Positions 1 to 13,800 of a stretch of DNA of 64,000 nucleotides are shown in pieces; position 1 is the first letter of the stretch; each line of letters starts with the position of its first letter. The notes below the pieces were generated by a model. It saw nothing but the letters and a program-made list of their open reading frames with translations. It had not been told where the DNA came from and did no database searches. A program made the position numbers and the translations under genes. Origin of the DNA: Corydoras sp. C115 (Eukaryota; Chordata; Actinopteri; Siluriformes; Callichthyidae); the NCBI GenBank assembly GCA_019802505.1, contig JAFMOC010000002.1, forward strand, positions 5,626,501 to 5,690,500, written 5' to 3'.

Positions 1-310
1 GCTTTGGAGTAGGTATTATGCATACGTATTATACATATTATACGTATTATACATACATACGGAACAGAAGTTAAAAATAGGTGAAGAAAACCTCAGCTGT
101 ATAATGGATGCATCTATTTAAATCAATTAATATTTACGCCCCTCAACACATGAAGAATGCGGAAGACATCATCCATCCATTATCTTCCATTTTATCCTCC
201 ACTAGGGTTGTGGGGGGGGTTCCCCATGCCCATCCAGGGGAGAATGTTTCAGGCGCTGGGCAGATACACCCAGGACAGGGCGCCAATCTATCGCTGTGCA
301 CACTCACACA

Positions 311-346
<36 letters not shown>

Positions 347-3300
347 ATATGGGGTAATTTGGAGAATTCAATTGATCTTGATCCATATTTTTGGACTGTG
401 AGAGGAAACCGGAGAACCCGGAGGAAACCCACGTGGACACGGTAAGAACATGGAAACTCCACCCAGATTGTGATTCCAACCAGGAATCCCTCGCACTAAG
501 AGGCAAACGTGCTAACCACGAAGCCACCGTGCCCATGGAAGACATAATAAACTTGTTTTCAAAGATATTAAAGAAAACCGGACTAACTAGTAACCAGTGA
601 TTTTCTTTGTATAGCAGGTGGTGTAGTGGTAAAATGTACATTAATCAATAAATGAAAAAAAGAACTTGTGTCTATTCAGGCATAATCAATAAATTTCACA
701 TTTTCTTATAAGTGATCCACAGAGAAACATTTGTACATACCTTCTTCGGTCTCCTCCTTTTCACTGCTTCCATCATAGAAGTAAATGTGGTGTGTGGTAA
801 CCTCTAGACGACCCGGTACTACCGCTACGATAGTTATGAGTTCACAGTCTTCAGAAAGTACAAGTTTCTCCTTTTGGCTTTCCTCCTCACCTTCCTCCAC
901 CCTATTTCAATGAGAAAGCCTTAATCTACACCTACTCTTATTGCCGCTGCTGCTTCATGATTTCTACTGAATGCTAGAAAATTTAACTTCCAAATGCATG
1001 CAGTAAGTAATAAGGTACTCACTGGCTGTCGATATACAAGAGATCTTCATCCTCCAGGTGGTCATCCTCCATGTCACTCACTTTAGCTTCCTTAGCAACA
1101 GCCAGTGGAAGGGGCTCAGAGGAGCTCCGAGGACTCTCAGCACCTATGAATCATCAACAATGGCTTTAAATACCTCTGCAAACATCTTAGAAGTTGTGCT
1201 GAAATACTTGTACAAAGGTTAGTAACATATCATGGAGACAGAAATAACCAAACAGCCCTTCCTGAAGAGTACGCTGTTAGTAACAGTTCTCTTAAAGACA
1301 TCTTAATGTTTATTCATACATTTAAGTGCGAAATACTTCCTATTATAATAATGGAATGAATAATCAGAATTGGATTGTTTTCGTGACATTTCCGGAATTA
1401 CTTTATACACTTCGTATCCTGCTCTATTGAGGAGTCCATCCATCCATCCATTATCTTCCGCTTTATCCTCTACTAGGGTTGGGGGGGGGGTTCCCCATGC
1501 ACATCCAGGGAATGTTTAGGGCGCTGGGCACCCAGATACACCCAGAACAGAGCACCAACCCATCGCTGGGCACACACTCACTCACACAGACACACACACT
1601 CTCTATATGGGGTAATATGGAGAATTCAATTGACCTTGATCCATGTTATTGGATTGAAGGAGGAAACCGGAGAACCCGGAGGAAACCCACATGGACACGG
1701 GGAGAACATGGAAACTCCACCTAGATTAGGATTCGAACCGGGAATCCCTAGTGCTGAGAGGCAACCGTGCTAACCACTAAGCCACCGTGCCACCTACAGA
1801 GGAGTCACCACTTTTAAAATTGTTAAAAGTTTTGACATGATTAGCATGTCTGAAGTAAACTTCAGTGCTGTTTATCACACACCAATTAAGAACTAATAAC
1901 TGGTCTCTAAAGGTCACCTTTCTATTCTCATTGATCTAAAAATTAAAAAAAGTCGGCTAATAATATTGCTCGTGCTGGACACTGTACTTTGACATTTTGT
2001 CTAATTGAACCCCAGATAATCATTCACAGGGGTAGCAGTCTACACTAAAGTTTGAAAAGGTCAAGTTCTGCTAATTTCAGTGTTCAAGTGTGCTTAAGTA
2101 AAAAGATAAAATATAACATAAAATATAAAAAAACATAAAATGGATTTCCTCTTACATAAGTATATTTTGGCGGCACGGTGGCTTAGTGGTTAGCACGTTC
2201 GCCTCTCAGCGCTAGGGATTCCCGGTTCGAATCCCCATCTGGGTGGAGTTTCCATGTTCTCCCCGTGTTTGCGTGGGTTTCCTCCGGGTTCTCCGGTTTC
2301 CTCCCACAATCCAAAAACATGGATCAAGTCAATTGAATTCTCCAAATTGCCCCATATAGAGTGTGTCTGTGTGAGTGAGTGTGTGCCCAGCTATGGATTG
2401 GCGACCTGTCCTGGGTCTATCTGCCCAGCACCTGAGACGTTCTCCCCGGGATGGGCATGAGGAACCCCACCGCGACCCTAATAGAGGATAAAGCGGGAGA
2501 TAATGAATGAATAAGTATATTTTAAAATCTGATAAAAAATATATTATATTACATAAAGGCAGAGCATGATCCTAATTAATACACTCAAATATATTAATAG
2601 TTCAATGCATAATGTAATTGCAACATCATTATATCTCTATACTACATATACTACAGTATATCTCCATGTTAATTGTTTAAGTTGAACATCCATTAAGTTC
2701 ACAAAAGCTAGCAGAACAGATGACCTCATACTATTGGTCATTAAGGTGTTTATCTTCAGGATATTGATGTACTCTGATATCTTATTTGCTGTATTAAGTA
2801 TAATATCTATATACATGCTAGGACATACCCATGTTATCTCGGAGTGCACTGGCCTCGCTGTGGGAGTCGAAGTTGTAGTTGGGTACAAGTTTAAGTCTCA
2901 TCTTGGAGTATGTCTCTGCATTAGAGAGCTTCCAGTGCACTTCAGATTGATCTCTAAAACACAAACACACCAACATAAAGAAAGCATGAAGAACCCAGAG
3001 CCTACAAGTTTTAACATACTTTTAAAATATTTTTTGAACTAAACTAAATTTAATATGCAACTAACTAGTCACACACAGGGGAAAATTTAGGAGTACGTAT
3101 TTTTTTGCATACAATACAATACTCCTTCAGATTGGAAAATGTTGATGAATGAGGTACTGTATGATGTAGTCACATACCTGTTTGCCCAGACTCCCCTCTC
3201 ACTGGTAAGCATCCTGCGAAGGGATTTCCAATGCTTCCACACCACCCCCTGCTGGCTGTTACTAAATTTCTGTCCACTTGCATACCGGCTGTTTTCAGTG

Positions 3301-4836
3301 CGTACCTGCTTTACATATGGATCCACCATTGACTCCTGTGTGAACACATATTAGTATTTAAAGACTCAGCTGCTTTGTTATCATCTGTATCTATTAGACA
3401 ATAATGAATTATTAGTTAAAGGATACAGATGGTTCATTTTACATTAAATGTTTGACAGTAAAGGATCAGAGATACTAAAGAAAGAAACAGCAAGCTTGAA
3501 CAGAGACCTGAAACTTTGCCCTGCACTCTGCACGGTCCTTGTCACGCTTTTGAGCAGTGCTCATTAGATCATCAAAACAAGAGTTCCAAAAGTTGGACAT
3601 CAAATCATGGCTCTTCCCAAAAGTGTCTAATTCATACTGCTGCATTATAGGTCCCACCTAGAAATATACAATAGTAAGAATAAATACTTTTTAAAAACAC
3701 TTAAAGTCAGTAGACAACCAGCACAAATACATTCTGCCTAATGAATAGTAAATAAATTGTTGGAAATGTTGCAGACACTTCCACCTGGCAACTTAGTTGT
3801 GTGATTATGTTCCAACCAATTTTGCAATCTAGTTTGTGTTACTTTGCTATTTTCCAATTTTTTAAAATTTAATATTAGTATTTCTCGACCAAGCCAATAG
3901 TGTAATTGAGACTCCTGCACCACTTAATCAGACTGTGCTGCTGTGCAAATAGAACGTCCTTGTTTTTAAATTGAATATGATTTAACTTGTAATAGTTATT
4001 TCTCAAAAAGGTCAACATGAAAATTTCATGATTTTTTTATGATGTTTCAGTAAATTCAATATTCTTAAGAGTTTCTCTCGGTGAATGGATCTAATTCCAA
4101 ATAAAAAATAGTCTGAATCTCAGATGGTAGTGTACAACATCTTGAACATGTCATGAGGAATTGAGGCTCTGAGAGTAAAGCAGCAACACAGTAATAGTAT
4201 AGTGTTTAATTATTGTTTTAGTATTTTTTTTATAAATATAAATAAGTGAAAGTGTAAGTATTTATGTATTCCAAACAAAGAAATGTGTTGGTTATTTCAC
4301 ATTTATTTACATGTATATACACAAACCCTTGAGTATGCAACCACAAATCTCAAAACAACATCACTCCTATTACATGTCACATATGTATGGAGACACACAT
4401 ACACAGACATGGGCTGATAATACAGGAGGCGATGTGTATATAGAAAGGGTAGATTTATGATTCAGACTTGTCATACACTATTAATTCTCTCCAGAGCTTC
4501 TGGGCCAGATATTTGTTTAATCTAAATCCAGGATTTGCTTTTTAGATGGGAGGTTCAGCAAATAAATGATCTTTTTTCTTCCTTGTTTTTACAACACATT
4601 GACAGGTTGTTATTTTAAGTGGCTTTTAATAGTGACTATTAATTAAGTAGAGATATTAAGTGGACAGATCTATATACGTATTTAATATTAAATACTTGTC
4701 ATTTGTAATCTTCTTAAAGCTAAAAGAACTCATTGCTAGCGCCCATGCCATCATTAAAGAAACTACAGACAAAATAACCTAGTGATGCAAAATAAATTTA
4801 ACCTGATCAGTTTAAACATCCTTAGATCATGGACAG

Positions 4837-4880
<44 letters not shown>

Positions 4881-7800
4881 CATACATGGTTACAGTAGAA
4901 GAGTTGCCATTCGGCTGTGCCACAGTAGGACAGCATGTCCTGGGCGAAGGTTGCACTGCCATTGGTTGGAGGGAGGTTAGGCAATAGCTGCTGCAGAATG
5001 GTAGGGTCAGCATGCTGGTCTAAAATTGTACGCACCACAGGCACCAGAGGCCTCAGCACTGCCTCCATGCCTGCACTGCCACTTGATAGAGTGTTGCCAT
5101 CTGCAGGCCACAGTGCGGCTCCCAAACGGCCTAGCAGGAAACATACCTCATCCCATGACAGACACAAAACGGTCTGCAGTAGACTGTGCAGCTTAACACA
5201 TGCCATCTCACATACCTGAAAAACATTGAACATAAATAGTAAATTAAGGCCTAACATTTTTAAACCTAGATAAATTCTTAATACTCTACACATATAAGCC
5301 TATGTAAAAGATTCATGAAATCAGACAAAATCAGATTCTGTATATAAAAATCTTCTAGTTAATGCACATAAATAATGCCACATGGCCTCAGGAGATCTTT
5401 GGAAAAGAATCAGCTTCTCATACATAACACTGCCAGAGCAGTACTGCTACAACCTTAGAAGACTTTATTTGGCAGTCAGAGTCTTGCCACACCCATGACT
5501 TATTTTGAAAACTTTAATTTTGACTTCACAGCTAAACTATGCAATACAAAACTTAATAACGTTTTGATAAAGAAAATTTTTTCAAGGGAAAACAGAAATA
5601 GTATGTTTGGTGAGATTTATTTTATTTCCAGAAGTAGGGATGACTCCGTAATGATAAAAGAAAGCAGTGCATAAACTTTGTTTGACACTGGCTGCCTTAA
5701 TCATATAAATAGATTTCTGCTTGTTCTGCAGAAGTTCTGTTTACGCTTCAGTCCAAGGGTCAAAACAACAGCAGTGCTTCAGACTGCCTGTGAATGCTCA
5801 TTTTGCTCAGGGGTCCACATTTGTCCTGCGTGTGTGTCAGCGTGTGTCAGTGTTTACACCTGTTTTTAACTGTGGTGTTACCATTTGCTGGGACAGATCA
5901 GATCACAAGTAGCCTGGCATCACTAAGTTAGCACAATATTTTAACTTGTGATAAGCATACTAAACAGGTATGGCAGATTTAATGAAATAGTTTTCTTGTC
6001 TATTATAATTTTTTACATATATATATATATGTAAATAAATAAATAATGAATGAATAAATAAATGTAATAAGTATTTACTTAAAACATTCTGTATAATTAG
6101 CTATTAGAGTATCTTTCACTTATTCACATGTTGAAGAATTTTTTAGTGCTGTTAAGACACAAGATATTTATATTTAAAACATTATATATACACCTGTGTG
6201 TTGTGTTGCCGTATGTATCCGGTGATAATCCGTAGGCCAATCTGAGCCATTTCTCTAAGCTCTGTAACTGCAGCTGTTGTAGTGGTGTGCCATGCCTGCA
6301 GCCTGTCCAGCAAATTTACTACGCCTTCAAATATCTGACGTATGAACAAACACAAAATTACAGACAGGTTTAAGCTAAATATGTAAACCAAAACGACAAT
6401 AAGGTATATACTTGTTTTAATAGTTTTGTCATGTTTAATATCTTGTGTAATGTATTTTTCTTTATATACATTACAGAATAGAGTAAAAAGAGACAAAGTA
6501 AAAAGAAATACAGTTAGACTATAGTCTAAATATCCTTTGGTCCCTGAGGCCAACATTTTAAATAAGTTTTGTTGATTGTAAGCTTCTTGTACCTTTTCAC
6601 TCCAGAGTGTTTGATTGTCAGTGCCTTCTGCAAATAAAAAGTCCTGAAGAAGTCTAAGGAGGCGGAGCAAGGAGGGAATATAAGGCTGAGTCACACCCAG
6701 AGAGTCCCGCAAGTCAGAAAGAGATGATTCCAGCATCATCTCTAATAAACTGAAACACAAAGAAGCATGCCCATTTATTAAAAGTTGTGGATTAATTCAT
6801 TAACCATTAATAATGTTTTCTTATCAGCCATTTAGCGACAGTATCAGCTATATGGAAGATTATTGACATCACTCAATTCTTGCTGCAAATTTAAATACAT
6901 CTACAATAAAATAAATTGTTTATTTAAGAATAAAATCTACCAAATGTAATGCAGTATAATATGATGTGGCATAGTTTTACATCAACCGTCTCATAAACAA
7001 TTTTTCAAAACAGTCTAAATGGCTCAGTGGTTCGCACGTTCGCCTCTCAGCGCTAGGGATTCCCGGTTCGAATCCCCATCTGGGTGGAGTTTCCATGTTC
7101 TCCCCATGTCTGCGTGGGTTTCCTCCGGGTTCTCCGGTTTCCTCCCACAGTCCAAAAACATTGATCAAGTCAATTGAATTCTCAAAAAGTTGTATATAGA
7201 GTGTGTCTGTGTGAGTGAGTGTGTGCCCAGCGATGGATTGGCACCCTGTCCTGGGTCTATCTGCCCAGCGCCCGAGACGTTCTCCCCTGGATGGGCATGG
7301 GGAACCCCACCGCGACCCTAATAGAGGATAAAGCGGGAGATAATGAATGAATGAATGAGTCTAGTGATGTTTTAACCTGTTTGATGTAATCTAATAATTT
7401 AAACTATTTTAGTGGAATTCTCTTGATAATAATGTGACTTCATTAATTACTATTTCTATATTTAAGCATATTTTGTACGTTTTATTATGATTGTTTTAAT
7501 GTGTGAACCAAAGCTGCAAGTCTGGTAACTCCTATTAATCCATGTAATCCATGCAATTATTTAATTATTTTTATTGTCCGGCTTTCTGGCGTTAAGGGCA
7601 AAATAAATGCAAAATGGCATTTTAGTTTAAATGACAGTAAAGAAACTGCTTTGGTATTTATGTAGTTGTTGCAAAGCTTCAAAATTAGTTTTAATGCTGA
7701 ATGTATGATTTTAGTAATGAATAATTTTATCTCCACATTAACAGTCACTGTTTGAAACCTGTTACTGAAGATGTTTGCTTTTTTCATTATCAACGAAAAT

Positions 7801-10800
7801 GCTTGTAATATTACAGCTGCAGTGTATACTCCATTAAAAAAACTTTCCATTTGGTTTCCATGGGTTACTTTCTTTCCTTTATCAAGCTCTGCTGGCTAAT
7901 TCAGAATAATCAATATTGTCTTTTGACACTGAGAGCTACTTCAAGGGTACTGAGTACTGAGGAGATATTTGTTTGTTTACCAATTTGTAGGTCAGTAAGT
8001 TTTAGTCCACATCTCGAGCTGCCACTTCTCTGGAAATTTTACAGACAGCGAGATTTCTCTACATACTTTGCTAGACCCCACTGCTTTGTTCTCTAGTTTG
8101 GTAATACCGCAGTGCATTAGATTAGATGCATGTGCAGCATTAGTCCATCTTGTAGACTTTATCTTATTACAGACAGTAGCACACCTGGTGTGTCAATTAT
8201 CTCTCTTTCTCCCTTTATTTCCTTTTTCCTTCCGATATGGTCGATAATTCACACTGCTACCACAGTTGCATTACCACTAAATGTAATTAGTGACCCAAAT
8301 ATTTAGAACAAAACTCTGCAGTGATTCAGAGGTCAATCCTTAGTTTGGCAGAAAATATGTATATGAAATATATGTAGCAAACATATTGTTATATATAATT
8401 CAGCAAACATTTTGTTTAGGAGCTCACTTGCGCTTGATGTCATCAGGGGGACGCACAAGCTGCCAGGAGGACCCCAGTTTGGTGAGGACAGAGAATACCT
8501 GGCCTCGTTCTCTCCATATGACATCCTCCGATCCATCTGCACCTTTCCACAGCACTTTAAACATAATGTTGGTCAGCAAATTGCACAGTTCCTCTTCTGG
8601 AGCCTGCTATGAAGAAAATTTAGAGACAAAAATAAAAATAAAAAAAGAGAAAAATAAAATTCGCAGAAGTATAGAGACAAGGGAGGCAATAGAATCAATC
8701 AGTAAAATAAGAGAAAAAAATAATAAAACTGAAAAAACAGAATATTAGTAGATGAGGACACTCTATGTACACTGTTTTAACAACTGCAGCTCTTTCTTTA
8801 GCACAGTGCAAATATCATTACATACTTATTTCAAAATTACTCTGATTTTAATATCTGAACGAGGAGGCTTTGTTTTGTGGTGATGTTATTGGTTACAATT
8901 ATGTATTGCCTTTAGTTAATAATCAGACAGCAGTAGCATTTTGCAAAGCATCTGTTGAAAATTATTTAGCATGCCACTATAGAACCTTACATTAGCTATT
9001 GATAATTTAGTAATCAATGTAACTAGAAACTCTTAGTGGACATCAAGTACCTGTGGGTTGGAGTTGTTGGAGGTAGTGTCAGAAGTTGGAGGCTCAGTGC
9101 AGTAGCTGGTGTCATCCAGCACATTGGATAGGCTGGAACTTTTGCGAGCTGTTAGACCAGGGAAGGGCTTGTTGCTGTCAAGTGGTGATGGTGTGTCTGG
9201 AGTTTGAGGGCCTCTCTGTCCTCCCAGCTCCAGGTCGAGCGGAGATGAGCTGAAGGGTGAAAGGGGCTGATAAGAGACCTCCTCTTCTTCCTCCAACAGC
9301 TGGGATGGAGAGAGCCCATCTACTGCATTAGACATGGATGATGAGCGACTACCTCGCTCATTGGAGTCGAATGACTTAAAGTTTAGCATGTCACCAAAGT
9401 TCTTGAGCTGGCCTCCAACAGGTGGAGACTGAGAAAGTTCCAAAAAGCCCACCGAAATATCCCGAGTCGCATTTTCCTCATCATTCTCCTCATCCTCCTT
9501 GCCCTCTATGTGTTGCAAGCTATAGGTGGTGAACACCTCAGGAGGTTGGCTCTCCACAATGCTATCATCCCTTTTAAGAAGAGGTCGAGTGGAAATAGGC
9601 TCCAGTGAAGGGTGAGGACTGATAATAGAAAGGCTGGTGGTACGAGATGCGTAGGATTCCTTTATATAGAGTTTCGTGAGAATATCCTGCCAGCCAGGTT
9701 GGCGGGCCAGCTGCTTGACATAGTCTTCATGGGAGTAGATCAAGTAGAAAAGCTGAGGGGGAGTGTAAAAGGAAACATATCAATAGATGGTGCAAAGCAT
9801 ATAGTAGTGCTATACGTAGTTTGTAAACCCTATAGAATTCGAATCAGATAAGTCCTTAAAGTAGACAAAAACCAAATCCATTAACAAAAATGATGCACCT
9901 GTGACCACTTATCAGTCAATTCATTACACCTCCTTGCTTCTATAATTAGTGTCCATTCATCAGTTCCACTTACCATATAAATGTAATTTGTAGTTTTACA
10001 GTTATTGACTATCTGATCTGTCTCTCTGTACACTTAATCAGTCTGATTTACTCTGTTCTTTAGGGGTCCATTTAATTTAATAGATGCCTACAAATCAGAT
10101 TTTATTTTTATGGTGGATGATTCTTAGCACTGTAGTCACACTGATGTAGTGGTGCTGTGTTGAAGCATTTGATACAAGTCATCATGTACCTGAACTCCGG
10201 ACGTTTTTAAACACCTAACTATCACTCCTGGACTAAGAATAAGCCAGCAACCAGCCACCATCCAGTCACCAGCAGCATTCTGTGATCATTGGTGAAGGAT
10301 TAAAGTGTGAGCTTTTGTCTCTGATTTTTTATCTACAAGATGAAGCAATGCGGAAGATGTGTCTAAAAAAAAAAACTCAGCTGCACCTCAGTGTCTGATC
10401 CAATTGTAACAGCATAACACAGAATAACACATCATACAAAACATTGATGTCAGGTCAGGCCTAAGAATAATCCAACCCAAAATAATATTTGATTGTGGAA
10501 ATCCTGATTATTGGAAAACAAATAAAAGGGATTAAGAAAGTATGTCAGGAAAAAGATGAACTACAGTAATAATAATTAAACCACAAATTTCCTCTATATG
10601 GTAAGCAGATCTGATAAAATGGACAATGAGTGTAGATGCAAAGAACTGTAATAGCTAAATATTGTAAAAAACATGTTTACACAGTTAATCATAATTATTT
10701 GTTCCACAATCTGAGGACAAAAACTTCCCATTATATTTAAAATAACAGGGAATTTTATGATTTTGGACATTATTTGTATTTGGTTTAAAGACATTAAACC

Positions 10801-13800
10801 TTATTTTTAATTAACCTTAATTACTAAATTAAAATTTAAATAAAATTTTATTAACTTTAACACCTTTGCAAAAGCTGGTTAGTCAGTATTGATTTCAAAT
10901 AGATTTTTTCTATCTTTGTTGTTAACGCCTCAAAAAACATGATAGAGCTTGGATCATGTCTGTAATTGTTTATGTATTTATAAAGACAGTTTACCTTGCG
11001 ACAGATATCAAGTCGAACTGTGAGATCAGCTCGATGAGACAAGTACACCACTGCCAAAATGTCTTTAAAATTTGGGGAAGAATCTGTAACACACACAAAC
11101 TTAAATGCAAACTAGATGTTCATAATCATAACTCATCTGCTGCAGTCTTCTTCCTAGGAGGTTTACCTGTTGCCTGCACCTGCTCATAGAGACAGCGGAT
11201 GACAGTTAAGGTAATGGGAATGTCCTCCATCATGCAGACCAAGCCCAGGTACCCAGGATCTTTGAGCTTAACCCTTTGTTTGCTGCGCTCAGGTACACGG
11301 TCACTCTTAAGAACTTTGTAGAGAACCTGTAGAGAACCAGTACAGTGTTGGTTCTAAAATGAAAGTTTGCTGTAACCAAAGTTACCATAAGTATATCTTA
11401 CTATAGCAACAAAGGCCTTGAATAATTGAATATTTGGCACATTACCTCTTAAGTTCAGACACACAGTGTACTTAAAATCTATGAAAAGTTTCTGATTCCC
11501 TGAGCAATGCTATGAATGTAAAGAATAGTTCTGCTTACCTTGAATACCCACTCACGAGCTTCATCACTATAGCTAGGTTTCAACAAAAGACAGTAAAGCT
11601 TCTCCACTCCCCACTCCAACAGGACAGACAAAGCTTGTGGACTGCTCCTCAACACATTGTACAAAACTTCCAAGACCCTAATCGCCTGCAGAAAGAGCGA
11701 GTATAAATAACATGCATTGTATTTTGAAACGTTTTTCATATAAAAATAGTGACAATACATAAGTGAAAAAGAGGAAGAGTTTTATTTAAACCATTGCATA
11801 GAGTTTATAATTGTATGCATATATAGGTAACTTTCAAATAATAAAAATTGTATATAAAAAAGTGTTTTCAGTCATTTTGAAAGTGCCATGATTGTTGGTT
11901 TCACATGGGCTGGATTCCAAGATACCACACATATGTGGACCACTTCTGGATGAGATATGGCATTAATGGTCCACTGCCAGCACTAGTAAAGTGTACTTTA
12001 TTTGGCACAAATGTCCAACAACACATCGGGTTAAATTTGGTTTGGCAGACTTATAGCAGTATTAGTTGACCTAAGCCCTAGTTTTTCCCATATATAAGAC
12101 AACATGCTTTGTTAATGAGAGATGAAGCAAGGTATCAGGCTTATCAAGTGCAGGTACACCAGAGTGGGAGAGTTAATAGGACCCCAAATTTACTTATCTC
12201 TGAATGTATTCATGGTTTAATTCAGTAAATATTTTGTCTATGTACATGGTGATCTACAACATTCTATTTTGGCGAGTTAATCCTGTTCCTAAAGCACACT
12301 TAAAACAACCAGCTGATCTTTGTTTACACAGAATTATTACATCATAAATAGAAAACCTGTTTATTGATGTACGTGTCTCATAATTAAATTCAGTTGAACA
12401 TGTCCTAACCTGTTGTTGTATTGCATTATACTGTGTATAAAACAGGTTTTAAATTCTTCAGAAGCCCTTGGTAGTTTTCCTTTAAAACATGCTGTCCTGT
12501 TGCAACAAAATTTAACCTGATTGATGCCTTTTAGCGCTGCTAAGCAAGTTCTGACACCTGCTCTAAATCAAATAAATTAAATTAAATAAAACCCCCTTTT
12601 TAATTTGTTTTGGATTTTATTTAAACATATTGTTACTAATACATGACAGGATTGAAGCTTGCATTATTGCAACTTTACAAAATACTACAAAAATACTGGG
12701 CTTAATTTATGAGCAAATGTCTCCTGACTTTACTGTAACTTAAGACTTATGTTTACTGTATATGATTAATCTTCTAGGCTTAAATTGTGAAATGGAAGAA
12801 CAATACAAGTCAGTAAGTTAAGGAGTAATCAGCTGATTGTCAGAACAATAAACTTAATAAACAAAACAATAAACTTAATCTAAGATTCTAGATAAAATGC
12901 AGTTGTGTATAGTTTTTGTTTTATTACTGCTGCAAATTTGAATCCTGCAGTTTATCTTTTTTTTTTATAGCATCTTATAGCAACATTCCAGTGCACACTT
13001 CTATAGTACACTCTGATGGGTGTAAAACCTTTACAGTGTTTATCACTCATCCTTATCCAGAGCTACAATTTCAAGCCCATTGTCATACAATTTAATGAAA
13101 TAAAAGACCTTAAGTGTGCAAAGGCAGACTAGTCGTCCACTTCCTAATTCAAGTTCTTAATCACCAAGCCACCACAGGCCTCATTACAGATCATGCACAA
13201 TAACAATAAAGTTGTCAAAATGATTGTGTCCACAAATGACTAAAAAAAGAAAGAAGGAAAAGCAATGAGATAGTAAAACTATATGCTACCTGCTGTTGAT
13301 CCTGTACTACTGCAGTGTAAGCCAGCACACTGTGGAGCTCCTCAGTAGAGGAAGACTTTAACAGGAACTCTTTCAGTAGTTCAAAAAGTGAGGTCTGCAC
13401 TGTCTGCCTCTCATCTGACAGAGCACTGCCGTCCTTCTCCACACTGAATAGGCACAAACACATTAGATTATTATACCATTGTTTTCAAATATTCCGACCT
13501 CTTTTGTGTTGTTGTTGTTGTTGTTACCTGTAGTGTGTGCGGATGGAGTCCAGGATATACTGAACTCCATACTTCCTGCGTGTTCTCTGTTTGCTTTCTT
13601 TCAAAACATTGGACAAATACTGTACATGACCTACACACAAACACACACACACACATTTCAAAGCTGTGATAGGCAATGACTTACTAAAAAAAAGGCATGC
13701 TTGTGGTTCAACACACTGGTCAGAGTGTGAAACAGCACTATGAGTAAACGGATGCATCAAAGTCCACTACTGTATTTATTTATTAAATTCAAAACAGTAT

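Larger units (their letters stand above)
1..740 (-). other. nbeal2: nbeal2 intron 36 (partial)
   Basis: Holds one SINE copy with its microsatellite. No exon-like sequence was found, so BEACH and WD40 coding exons lie further left. Confidence 0.7.
1144..2828 (-). other. nbeal2: nbeal2 intron 34
   Basis: Contains two SINE copies in opposite orientation (1437-1798 and 2169-2510). The rest is AT-rich with nothing recognisable. Confidence 0.8.

Noticed and set aside
2169..2240. tRNA gene suggested by A- and B-boxes
   Set aside because: It is the head of the repeated SINE. There is no proper acceptor-stem closure and the same sequence recurs in all copies.
9612..9851. Plus-strand open frame opposite exon 27
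   Set aside because: Shadow of nbeal2 exon 27; the sense strand matches the family well.
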